From assembly GCA_004028745.1 (NCBI GenBank), contig RAZP01000073.1:1-23663 (forward strand): 23,663 bases of DNA. Direction: 5' to 3'. Below the pieces are notes generated by a model. That model was not told the DNA's origin. It made no database searches and was given only the letters and a program-made list of their open reading frames with translations. Below, piece by piece: positions 5,925 to 13,667 of this stretch. Within the stretch, counting starts at the first letter, position 1. Each line of letters starts with the position of its first letter. Position numbers and translations under genes: made by a program. The DNA is from Prosthecochloris sp. (GTDB taxonomy: Bacteria > Bacteroidota > Chlorobiia > Chlorobiales > Chlorobiaceae).

Positions 5925-8297
5925 ATGTTGAACATAGAAGCAATAAACAAGCGTTTTCGTGCATTCGGAGAGTGGATTCTGAAGTACCGCTGGTTGAGCA
6001 TTGTTCTGTTTCTTCTCATCCTCGGCGGATCATTTTTAGGGCTTAGGCAGCTTCAGACCGATGTGGATATGGACAACTGGTTTCTGGAGGATGACGAGCT
6101 GCTTGTCACCAAGGAGCGGTTTGAGGAGATCTTCGGCAGTGATCAGTATTGTGCTGTTCTGGTTCGGGCCGATGATGTTTTTGCGCCCGAGGTGCTGGCA
6201 AGGATCCGTGAAATGGGCAAAGAATTTCTCGACCGGGTGCCGTATGCCGACGATGTGATTTCATTGACCGATTTCGAGTTCAGCCGGGGAACGGAAGAGG
6301 GATTGGAAATCGGTGAGCTGATTCCTGAGGAGATCCCCGAAGATCCGGAGGCGCTTGATCGGATTCGCCAGCAGGCGCTTGCGAAACCCCTGATGAAGAA
6401 CCGTATCGTCTCGGACGACTCGAAGCAGACTTGGATAATGCTGAGAATGAAGCCTATCCCGGATGACTGGAAGGATCATTACGCTGAAAATCCCGAGGTG
6501 GTTGTCGGCCGCACGGTCAACGAGATTGCAGGGCAGGAGAAATATCGTTCGCTCAATCCGTTGACAAGCGGTCTTCCGGTGATCAATGTCGACAAGATGG
6601 ATTTTCTGAGCGGAGAGATCGTGCGTCTGTTCGGGCTGTCGCTGCTGTTTACGGTGCTGATTCTCGGTTTTTCCCTGCGAAGTGCCCGGGGGGTGGTGTT
6701 TCCGCTGGTGAGTGCGCTTTCGGGTATCGTGATTGTGCTTGGTGTGCAAGGGCATCTGGGCGTGGTTTTCGATCCTTCCATGATATTTATGCCGGTTTTT
6801 CTGGGTCTGGCGGTTTCCGTGGGTTATGCCATCCATCTGTTCAATCACTTCAGGCGATCGTTTTTCCGCACCGGCAACCGTCGGGATGCAGTTCTCTACG
6901 CGGTAGAGGAAACCGGCTGGCCACTGCTTTTCAGCGCCTTGACTACAATGGTCGCCCTGATATCGTTTCTCTTCATTCCGCTGCATCCCATCCGTTTTGT
7001 CGGTATGACCTCGGCCACTCTGGTCGGTGTAACCTATGTGCTGGCAGTTGTTTTGCTGCCTGCGCTTCTGAGCTTTGGAAAAGATCGCCAGCCCGTAGTC
7101 GGCGAGAGCGGGAAGAGGGGTGCGATCCTCGAGCGTCTCATGGTATGGCTGGGCGATCACGTGTTTGCACGGCCAGCGCTGACCATGAGCGTTTTCGGAA
7201 TTCTTGTTGCCATCTGTGCTGCAGGGATCTCCCGCTTCGAGGTGTCTTTCGACGTGCGGCGTACTTTCGGGCTCAAGGTCCCCTATGTCAATAGAGTCTA
7301 CGAGGTCGGACAGAGCAAAGTCGGCTCGTTGTACTCCTATGATGCGGCAATCGAGTTCGAAAACCCGGGTGATGTGCTCGAACCGGAAAATCTGAGGAAA
7401 ATCGACAAACTTGTCGGCGAGGTCAAGTCGTTTCCCCTGACGAAAAAGGTGGCCTCCATCGTCGATATCATCAAGGATATGAATCAGTCGCTCAACGCCG
7501 GTTTACCGGAATTCCACCGTATTCCCGACAGCCGGGAGATGGTTGCACAGCTTCTCTTGCTTTACGAGAATGCGGGCGGTGTCGAGGCTGAAAAATGGGC
7601 GGATTACGATTACCAGCGTGTGCGTTTGATGGTCGAGCTGGGTGATTACAATTCGGGGGAGGCGATGAGGGAGCTTCAGGTGATACAGGAGCGGGGCGAA
7701 GAGCTGTTTCCCGGAGCCAAGGTGCTGCTGGTCGGTGCCGTGTCGCAATTTACGGTCATGCAGGATTACATGACCTGGGGCCAGATCACCTCGTTTTTTC
7801 TTGCGATGGGGGCGATTGCCGTGCTGATGTCGCTGGTGTTCGGCAGTCTGAAAACCGGTCTGATCGCGATGATTCCCAATGTTTCACCGGCTCTTGCCGT
7901 CGGGGGGATCATGGGCTACGCAGGTATCCCGCTCGACATGATGACCGTGACGATCATGCCGATGCTGCTCGGGCTTGCGGTTGACGATACCATTCATTTC
8001 ATCAATCACGGGCAACTCGAGTTTTCCCGGACGGGACGCTACCGGGAGAGCATACGGCGCGTGTTCGTCGCCGTCGGTTCGGCGCTCTTTCTGACCTCGC
8101 TGGTACTGATCCTCGGGTTTTCGGCCTATCTCGGTGCCGTGGCGAAGGTATTCTTCAACATGGGCATGCTGATCGCAGTCGGTATTTTAACCGCGCTGGT
8201 CGTCGATTATTTCGTCACTCCCATCCTTTTGGCCTGGTTCAAGCCGTTCGGTGACGAGGCTGTTTCCGGCAAACGGAATGCCCGGGAGAATCCATAA
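5925..8297 (+). CDS. RND/MMPL-superfamily exporter
   Basis: A 790-residue inner-membrane transporter with the duplicated RND fold: one helix (about residues 22-43), a periplasmic domain, five helices (about 230-390), then the same again (helix about 414-435, domain, helices about 630-780). The MMPL-type fourth-helix signature appears as SVGYAIHLFNH in the first half, with Gly300 where an Asp often lies, and as LAVDDTIHFINH in the second half, with Asp687 and Asp688 retained, so proton coupling may rest on the second half. Its length fits the predicted-exporter (COG1033-type) branch rather than the ~1040-residue multidrug pumps. It probably moves a lipid or hydrophobic compound to the LolA-like protein and the porin encoded just upstream. 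The start at ATG 5925 has no clear Shine-Dalgarno. Confidence 0.9.
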   Translation: MLNIEAINKRFRAFGEWILKYRWLSIVLFLLILGGSFLGLRQLQTDVDMDNWFLEDDELLVTKERFEEIFGSDQYCAVLVRADDVFAPEVLARIREMGKEFLDRVPYADDVISLTDFEFSRGTEEGLEIGELIPEEIPEDPEALDRIRQQALAKPLMKNRIVSDDSKQTWIMLRMKPIPDDWKDHYAENPEVVVGRTVNEIAGQEKYRSLNPLTSGLPVINVDKMDFLSGEIVRLFGLSLLFTVLILGFSLRSARGVVFPLVSALSGIVIVLGVQGHLGVVFDPSMIFMPVFLGLAVSVGYAIHLFNHFRRSFFRTGNRRDAVLYAVEETGWPLLFSALTTMVALISFLFIPLHPIRFVGMTSATLVGVTYVLAVVLLPALLSFGKDRQPVVGESGKRGAILERLMVWLGDHVFARPALTMSVFGILVAICAAGISRFEVSFDVRRTFGLKVPYVNRVYEVGQSKVGSLYSYDAAIEFENPGDVLEPENLRKIDKLVGEVKSFPLTKKVASIVDIIKDMNQSLNAGLPEFHRIPDSREMVAQLLLLYENAGGVEAEKWADYDYQRVRLMVELGDYNSGEAMRELQVIQERGEELFPGAKVLLVGAVSQFTVMQDYMTWGQITSFFLAMGAIAVLMSLVFGSLKTGLIAMIPNVSPALAVGGIMGYAGIPLDMMTVTIMPMLLGLAVDDTIHFINHGQLEFSRTGRYRESIRRVFVAVGSALFLTSLVLILGFSAYLGAVAKVFFNMGMLIAVGILTALVVDYFVTPILLAWFKPFGDEAVSGKRNARENP

Positions 8298-8352
8298 CGG
8301 GTTTTGTTTTGTGTTGTAACAGTAAACTATAACGTTAAAAAAGGAGTGAAAA

Positions 8353-8829
8353 ATGGATAGGAATGCTTTTCAGAGGGTACGTATCTCGGCATTGTTCATT
8401 ATAAGCTTTGCAGGTATGCTGTTGCATATGTCGTCCGCAACGCTGGGAGAAGTGGTTGGGTTGTTCGGCTGGGGCGGAGAGCTGATGACCGCAATGAAAG
8501 CCGAAGGGGCGACACTTGCCGCAGCGGCCGGAGCCGCTGAACTTCCCGAACATGAAGTGATGAGTACAGGATTGTTTTACGTCGTTGCAGTATGGTTTTT
8601 CCTCATGCTGGTTCCTGCGGTTTTGCCGCTGCTTTCTGACCAGAAGGTTCTGCGCTGGGTAACGTTTGGATTCGGGGTTCTGATGACCCTTGGCGGTCTG
8701 CTCGACAATGCCTTGCATATGGGCGTGGCGGAAGAGGCTCCTTTCGGTCTTGCCGGGATGCTTGCAAGCACGGTGCCGGGGGTTTTTGGCGTGGTATTTG
8801 CTTTCGGTTGGGCAAAAGGCGGCGAATAA
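8353..8829 (+). CDS. Small four-helix membrane protein, unknown function
   Basis: A 158-residue hydrophobic protein that I do not recognise. It shows about four membrane segments: near residues 10-32, 75-97, 101-122 and 131-152, with an Ala-rich loop (about 45-65) after the first. AAGGAG (8341-8346) lies 6 nt before the ATG, a good ribosome binding site. It follows the RND gene by 55 nt and may be the last gene of that cassette; a GC-rich hairpin follows 30 nt after its stop. Its role could be accessory to the exporter, but nothing in the sequence proves this. Confidence 0.7.
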   Translation: MDRNAFQRVRISALFIISFAGMLLHMSSATLGEVVGLFGWGGELMTAMKAEGATLAAAAGAAELPEHEVMSTGLFYVVAVWFFLMLVPAVLPLLSDQKVLRWVTFGFGVLMTLGGLLDNALHMGVAEEAPFGLAGMLASTVPGVFGVVFAFGWAKGGE

Positions 8830-8860
8830 ATTACATCGTTGGGTGGGCGGTATTCATGCA

Positions 8861-8882
8861 GGGGCGGCCCCCTGTGGCCGCC
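8861..8882. repeat. GC-rich palindromic hairpin (REP-like, possible terminator)
   Basis: GGCGGCC-ccctgt-GGCCGCC (8863-8882) forms a perfect 7-bp stem. A T-rich stretch (TGTCTTTTC) follows. The form, GGGGCGGCCCCCTGTGGCCGCC, resembles the dispersed GGGCG...CGCCC intergenic repeats of many bacterial genomes; it may also end transcription of the export cassette. Confidence 0.5.
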
Positions 8883-8946
8883 TGTCTTTTCGGGCAGCAT
8901 AAAGAGAAAGAAAATGTATCGCTTCTTTGTTTTTCTCTCTAATTTT

Positions 8947-8959
8947 ATTTAGACTAATT
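8947..8959. promoter_or_regulatory. Candidate operator upstream of methyltransferase 1
   Basis: ATTTAGACTAATT is an inverted repeat around a central A (one mismatch per half), 43 nt before the MTase1 ATG, in a very AT-rich promoter-like stretch. TTAGnCTAA cores occur in metal-responsive operators (DtxR/Fur-type), but no second copy was found here, so this is suggestive only. Confidence 0.25.
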
Positions 8960-9002
8960 ATATTTTTTTCAGACAAACAAGAAAAAGCTATCGGGATAAT
9001 TC

Positions 9003-10037
9003 ATGAAGTTACCGGTTTTAAACTCTCCGTACAGCCAGATTAACAATCTGCTCTATAAGAGCTACCTGCCTAAAATAATAAACAGCGCTATTGAAAGCGG
9101 GTTGTTTGATGCGGTTTCGGGCAAGTCGCTGTCTTTAGAGGAAGTTGCAAAAGAACTGAATATCAATGTGCACGTTACAGATGCCCTGTTACGAGTTTTG
9201 GTGGCTATTGATTTTATGAAAAAACAGGATAGCTGTTACAGTCTTACAACTCTATCTGAAGAATATTTGGTGGAGCGCTCCATTGTAAACCAGTTAAGGG
9301 CTGTAAAAATGTTTTCCGGAGGTACTGGTCCTTTTGATGATTTGACACAAGCCCTGAGAGGTAACATCAAACCATTTGATAACAAAATGTGGATGTCCGA
9401 GCAAACTGTGCTGGCAATGGAGCAGGGTGCAAAAGCAGGGGAGATACAGGCAGTCGTTTCGTTCGTGAAGGGCACCCCCGGCTTTGGTGAGGCTGCAAAA
9501 ATGTGTGACTTTGCGGGAAGTACGGGTTACTACTCTTTTGCGCTCTTGCAGGAAAACGCCGGTCTTCATTCGCACGTTTATGATTTACCGGAAATATGTG
9601 CTCTGGCAAAAGAGCTGAAACATGAAGAGGAAAACTTCAATCGCATTACCTATCATGATTTCGATAGTGCCGGAGCCGGTTCTTTTGGCAGTTGTTACGA
9701 TGTGTTTTTCATTTCTCGCTTTTTATATGAGTGTAGGGCAGACAGGAGCTTGTTGACGTTTCTGAAAAAGGTAAACAACTCCATGAAGCCGGGCGGATTG
9801 TTTATTTCGAGCCACATATCGTCGTCGTGTGCGAATAAAGAAAGCTGTCTGACGCTTGCCATTGCTGAGCTGATGACCCGGTCCAAAGGGTATCCTACTT
9901 ACATGCTGCCTGTAGAAACATTGAAGGAGGCTTTGAATGGGGTGGGTTTTGGAGAATTTACCACACCACAGCCGGACGAGGATATTGCTTTCCCGGTCCA
10001 GTTGCTGTCGGCAAAAAAAGTAAAAGATGTCGAGTAG
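9003..10037 (+). CDS. SAM-dependent O-methyltransferase-like protein 1 (plant-COMT/BchU-like fold)
   Basis: A 344-residue cytoplasmic protein of the dimerising methyltransferase group that includes acetylserotonin and phenolic O-methyltransferases, CrtF and BchU. The N-terminal half is a winged-helix dimerisation domain (SLSLEEVAKELNINVHVTDALLRVLVAIDF, about residues 42-71). The SAM domain follows: motif I reads DFAGSTG at 169-175 where DxGGGxG is usual, and the later KPGGLFISS motif is intact. The altered glycine loop leaves open whether it is an active methyltransferase. It is the first of two such genes, each followed by a TonB-receptor gene, so the substrate may be the molecule imported or exported by this island. 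The ATG at 9003 has only a weak CGGGA before it. Confidence 0.8.
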   Translation: MKLPVLNSPYSQINNLLYKSYLPKIINSAIESGLFDAVSGKSLSLEEVAKELNINVHVTDALLRVLVAIDFMKKQDSCYSLTTLSEEYLVERSIVNQLRAVKMFSGGTGPFDDLTQALRGNIKPFDNKMWMSEQTVLAMEQGAKAGEIQAVVSFVKGTPGFGEAAKMCDFAGSTGYYSFALLQENAGLHSHVYDLPEICALAKELKHEEENFNRITYHDFDSAGAGSFGSCYDVFFISRFLYECRADRSLLTFLKKVNNSMKPGGLFISSHISSSCANKESCLTLAIAELMTRSKGYPTYMLPVETLKEALNGVGFGEFTTPQPDEDIAFPVQLLSAKKVKDVE

Positions 10038-10116
10038 TTCATAGAAGAAGAGCCTAGCTCCGGGTTTTTCCGCATACCTTTGTTTTTGCTGCAAAGGTCT
10101 TGAGGGGTTCTTTTTG

Positions 10117-10134
10117 TTTGTTTATTTAAACAAA
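10117..10134. promoter_or_regulatory. Perfect palindrome upstream of TonB receptor 1
   Basis: TTTGTTTATTTAAACAAA has two perfect 8-base arms around a TT spacer, 97 nt before the receptor-1 ATG. In an intergenic region directly ahead of a receptor gene it is a plausible operator, and its AT-rich nature also allows a promoter element. The binding protein is unknown; AraC proteins usually prefer direct repeats. Confidence 0.35.
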
Positions 10135-10231
10135 GTAAAAATAAGGTGTATTATTTATGCCCAGATTGCTTCCGTTAGGCTGTCAATATCCTGCTGGATA
10201 AGGGTTGTTTTGCTAAACAAAGGGAGTACCT

Positions 10232-12349
10232 ATGTCATTTAGAAAAATATACACAGGTTTGCTGGCAGCAGCATTGAGTTTTTTCCTTTTGCTGCTGCAT
10301 TCGGCTAGCCTGTTTGCTGAAAATGCCGAGCCGAAAACGAATGCTGAGAACATACATATGTACCAGGCCAAACCCATCACCGTGACGGCACAAAAGCGCG
10401 AGGAAAATGTGCAGGAGATTCCGGAGGCAATTACGGCGTTCACGGAAACCGAGCTGGAGGATGCCGGAGTTGAAACCATCGCCGGCGTTATCGATATGGT
10501 CCCGAATCTGTCTGTCAGCCAGGGGCTGGGAGGGTTTGACGGGGTCAGTATCCGGGGTATCGGTCCCAGTATGTTTACCCGGAAAAACCCGGTGGTGATC
10601 TATGTGGACGGTGTTCCTCATGATCACGTCAGGAATTTTGACATGGAGCTTCTGAATGTCGAGCGAATCGAAGTGCTTCGCGGTCCGCAGGGTACGCTGT
10701 ACGGTAAAAACGCCATTGGCGGAGTGATTAACGTCATTACCCGGAAACCGGGTAATGATTGGGAAGGAAAGGTCAGTGCATGGGCGGGAGAGCACGAGAC
10801 CTATGGCATGAAAGGGTTTGTCAGCGGACCGGTTGTAGGGGATCAACTGTTTTTCGGGATTTCCGGCAAATATGACGATTTCAGGGGGTATATGAAAAAC
10901 GATCACCCGGATCAGGACTATTTTAATTCCGGAAATGTTACTTCCCTCAAGGGGGTGCTCCGGTGGCTTCCGGCGGAGAGTGTTGAAGTGAATTTTCATG
11001 CCGGGATGGATTTGCAGGATAAAGGTGCTGATGCGACCATTGCTCCTGGACCGGTCAGATATCATGATTACAGAGATCCCGGAGACAGGGATGACAGCGA
11101 TCTGTACAGTGCGGCCCTGAATATGCGCTACGAGGGAGAAGGCTTTGCGTTACACTCCGTAACGACATACTGGGACAGGGATAACGATTTGCTTCAGGAC
11201 AGGAGTTTTACGCCGGGCGGAGGGCTTTACAGCATGGCAGATAAGTCGAAAACCAATGCCCTGAGTCAGGAGCTGCGAATTCAATCTCCGGACGATGCCG
11301 GCGGTGTACAGTGGATGGGTGGAATCTACTATTCCACGGAAGATACTGATTACGAGGAGTTCTCATCCACATACGATACCGAGGGATTTTTCGGGTACAA
11401 CATCAAGTACGACTGGCCGGGTGATCGGAGCGAGGAGACTATGGCGGTTTTTGGGCAGGTAACGTTTCCGCTTGTATCCACCCTCGACTTTACAGCCGGT
11501 TTGCGCTACGAAACAATACACAAGGAACTGGAGTACCGGCGTGAGGTGACGCGTACCGATACCGGTGGACAGCTTCCGATAGATCCTTTTACAGGGGTTG
11601 CTGTGCCGGTGGCATGGGATCTCGGAGATGACTGGGATGCATTGTTGCCCAAAGGGGCGCTTTCCTGGAGTCTGAATGAGCATGTCATGCTGTATGGCAG
11701 TGTAGCAAAAGGGTATCTGGCAGGTGGGATGAATGCATGGGGGGATGACAGGGGGACGGCCAAATTTGATGAGCAGACCTCGTTGAATTATGAAATCGGT
11801 GCTAAAACCTCATGGTGTGACGGCAGGTTTCTTCTGAACGCTACACTGTTTTATATCGATATCGAGGACATGCAGGTCTGGAACCAGCCGACTCCGGGAA
11901 TTTATGTGGCATCGAATGCGGCAAAAGCGCACAGTCAGGGTATAGAGGTCGAAGCCAGGGCAAGGCTGTTGCAGGGGCTCGATATCGGTGCGGCCGTGGG
12001 GCTGCTCGATGCTGAATTCGATGATTACGGTTCGTTTACCGGCAACGTACCGGTTCTGAGCCCTGACTGGACAGCGAATCTCAGCGTTCAGTACCGTCAT
12101 GGTTCCGGATTGTTTGCCAGGATGGATGTGGAAGGGTACGGTACAACCTACTATGACGATGCCAACACCGTCAAGCGCGACCCGTTCGGGCTGGTTCATG
12201 CAAAAATAGGGTATGAAGCCGACAGATGGGATGTGTATCTCTATGGCAACAACCTGCTGGACAAGGAATACTTTACCGATAAGTCTTTTGGCGTGTTCAC
12301 GGTTGGTGAGCCGCGTACAGTGGGTGTGACTACTTCGGTGCGCATGTAA
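10232..12349 (+). CDS. TonB-dependent outer-membrane receptor 1 (siderophore/FyuA-like)
   Basis: A 705-residue active-transport receptor. AGGGAG at 10220-10225 precedes the ATG. It has a signal peptide (cleavage near LFAENAE), a TonB-box candidate ITVTA (about residues 48-52), then the plug domain with the standard marks SIRGIG, VYVDGV-like VIYVDGVPHD, VERIEVLRGPQGTLYGKNAIGGVINVIT, and a 22-strand barrel. The KREENVQEIPEAITAF start and QELRIQSPDD in the barrel recall FyuA-like siderophore receptors, which fits a PchR-type regulator nearby. Unusually, the last residues are TSVRM rather than ending in Phe or Trp, so the normal C-terminal barrel signal is altered. It lies between two methyltransferase genes, 194 nt after MTase1 and 41 nt before MTase2. 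The ligand is not identifiable. Confidence 0.92.
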   Translation: MSFRKIYTGLLAAALSFFLLLLHSASLFAENAEPKTNAENIHMYQAKPITVTAQKREENVQEIPEAITAFTETELEDAGVETIAGVIDMVPNLSVSQGLGGFDGVSIRGIGPSMFTRKNPVVIYVDGVPHDHVRNFDMELLNVERIEVLRGPQGTLYGKNAIGGVINVITRKPGNDWEGKVSAWAGEHETYGMKGFVSGPVVGDQLFFGISGKYDDFRGYMKNDHPDQDYFNSGNVTSLKGVLRWLPAESVEVNFHAGMDLQDKGADATIAPGPVRYHDYRDPGDRDDSDLYSAALNMRYEGEGFALHSVTTYWDRDNDLLQDRSFTPGGGLYSMADKSKTNALSQELRIQSPDDAGGVQWMGGIYYSTEDTDYEEFSSTYDTEGFFGYNIKYDWPGDRSEETMAVFGQVTFPLVSTLDFTAGLRYETIHKELEYRREVTRTDTGGQLPIDPFTGVAVPVAWDLGDDWDALLPKGALSWSLNEHVMLYGSVAKGYLAGGMNAWGDDRGTAKFDEQTSLNYEIGAKTSWCDGRFLLNATLFYIDIEDMQVWNQPTPGIYVASNAAKAHSQGIEVEARARLLQGLDIGAAVGLLDAEFDDYGSFTGNVPVLSPDWTANLSVQYRHGSGLFARMDVEGYGTTYYDDANTVKRDPFGLVHAKIGYEADRWDVYLYGNNLLDKEYFTDKSFGVFTVGEPRTVGVTTSVRM

Positions 12350-12390
12350 GGGCATGGAATGTATGATGTTCATTAATAGAAGAGGGGTAT

Positions 12391-13413
12391 ATGGAAAAAA
12401 AGTCAAATAGTTGGATTGAAAAGCATCGCTATGTCTACAGGCTTTTCAGTGGCCGGATGCAGGCACAGGCACTGTTGACCGCTCTTGAATTACGTGTTTT
12501 CGATCATCTTTCGTCTCCTCTGTCAAGCGAGGAGCTTGCCGCCACGTTGCAAAGTCATCCGGTAAATACAGAGGTGCTGCTCGATAGTCTGACTGCCGTG
12601 GAGTTGCTGGAAAAGAAGGGGGGACAGTACTGTAACGTGCAATGTGCAGACGAGTTGCTCAACAGCGGAAGCCGGAATTATATCGGCAAGATGCTGCTTT
12701 TGATGCATCGCATGTCTGCCGGTGTGGTGTCCGATATGACCCGGCTCGTGCAGGACGGGCCGTTTGCCGATAATTCCAGTTTCGGTAATGAAGAGATCTG
12801 GATCGATTATGCTCGTACAGTGGGCAACTACCATCGTGGAAACATGATGCAGAACATTGCGGGAATCGTTTCCGGTATCGAGGGATTTTCATCGTTCAAC
12901 AAAATGCTCGATCTCGGGGGTGGACCCGGTTTGCACTGTATCGGTATCGTTTCTGAAAGTGAGTCCATGAAAGGGGTTGTGTTCGATCGGCCGGGAGTGC
13001 TTCGCGTGGCTGAGGAGTTCATAGCCGAATATGGCATGCGTGACAGGATTTCCGTTAAAAGCGGCGATTACCTGACCGATTCCATCGGCGAAGGATACGA
13101 TTTGGTCTGGGCGAGCGCAACGCTGAATTTCGCCCGTTCGGATCTGGATCGGCTGATGAGGAAGATTCATGATGCTCTCGTGCCGGGTGGAGTGTTCGTC
13201 AGTTTTGCCGAAGGGCTCACGGGTGAAGGAACGAAACCTGATTTCTATGTTCTGGAAAATTTGAGTTATGCGCTTACGGGTTTCAATCAGGTTTTTCGTA
13301 AGGGGGAAATTGCCGGCGCCATGCGCCGGGTAGGCTTTGCGTCTGTTGAAAGCATAACGGTGGAAACGCCGATGATGCCGATGGAGATGGATATTGCAAG
13401 AAAGAAAAAGTGA
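12391..13413 (+). CDS. SAM-dependent O-methyltransferase-like protein 2
   Basis: A 340-residue paralogue of MTase1 by fold. It has an N-terminal dimerisation winged helix (SSEELAATLQSHPVNTEVLLDSLTAVELL, about 46-75) and a canonical SAM pocket with DLGGGPG at 174-180, an acidic residue ending strand 2 (VFDRP), a DLVWASATLNF segment and VPGGVFVSF. Its glycine motif is intact, unlike MTase1, so this one is the better candidate for an active enzyme. GAAGAGGGG (12379-12387) lies just before the ATG. The gene follows receptor 1 by 41 nt, so both are probably in one transcript. A 58-bp piece of its 3' part (13195-13252) is repeated at 15908-15965, showing a past duplication. The substrate is unknown; family members methylate phenols, catechols, carotenoids or bacteriochlorophyll. 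Confidence 0.87.
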   Translation: MEKKSNSWIEKHRYVYRLFSGRMQAQALLTALELRVFDHLSSPLSSEELAATLQSHPVNTEVLLDSLTAVELLEKKGGQYCNVQCADELLNSGSRNYIGKMLLLMHRMSAGVVSDMTRLVQDGPFADNSSFGNEEIWIDYARTVGNYHRGNMMQNIAGIVSGIEGFSSFNKMLDLGGGPGLHCIGIVSESESMKGVVFDRPGVLRVAEEFIAEYGMRDRISVKSGDYLTDSIGEGYDLVWASATLNFARSDLDRLMRKIHDALVPGGVFVSFAEGLTGEGTKPDFYVLENLSYALTGFNQVFRKGEIAGAMRRVGFASVESITVETPMMPMEMDIARKKK

Positions 13414-13506
13414 CAAGGGAGGACAGGTGCTATCTGGAATGCGTGTTGTGACCCGAACTCGCTCGGGAATATGAAGTTTCTCGTTAATCAAACAGCAATC
13501 TAACAA

Positions 13507-13649
13507 GGGCACCTCTATAAATTGTCGCGAGCGCCTTGAGTACGAGGCGAACGGAGCCAGAGATACCGGAGTGTACACAGGGTACATGAGGATTTTGAGC
13601 ACCGATCAACGAAGTAATCATGGTGCGCAGCAAATTAATAGAGGTGCCC
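13507..13649 (+). mobile_element. Miniature inverted-repeat element, copy A (143 bp)
   Basis: The ends are terminal inverted repeats: GGGCACCTCTATAAATTG on the left and, read on the opposite strand, GGGCACCTCTATTAATTT on the right. It is far too short for a transposase. Both terminal regions (about 35 bp at the right end) and an inner TGAGTACGAGGC are shared with copy B in reverse orientation. It is flanked by ACAA on the left and ATAA on the right, an imperfect 4-bp target duplication. It lies in the leader of receptor 2 at a place where the paralogous leader of receptor 3 has none. Confidence 0.85.
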
Positions 13650-13667
13650 ATAAAAGAAGTATTTAAG

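Noticed and set aside
3823..7160. Long minus-strand frames (245-299 residues) opposite the LolA-like, porin and RND genes
   Set aside because: Their translations are rich in His, Arg and Pro with no domain pattern, they lie exactly opposite well-supported genes, and they lack ribosome sites; they are codon-bias shadows.
10050..10075. GAGC-cta-GCTC hairpin followed by CGGGTTTTT after methyltransferase 1
   Set aside because: The stem is only 4 bp and the T-run is short and offset; too weak to call a terminator.
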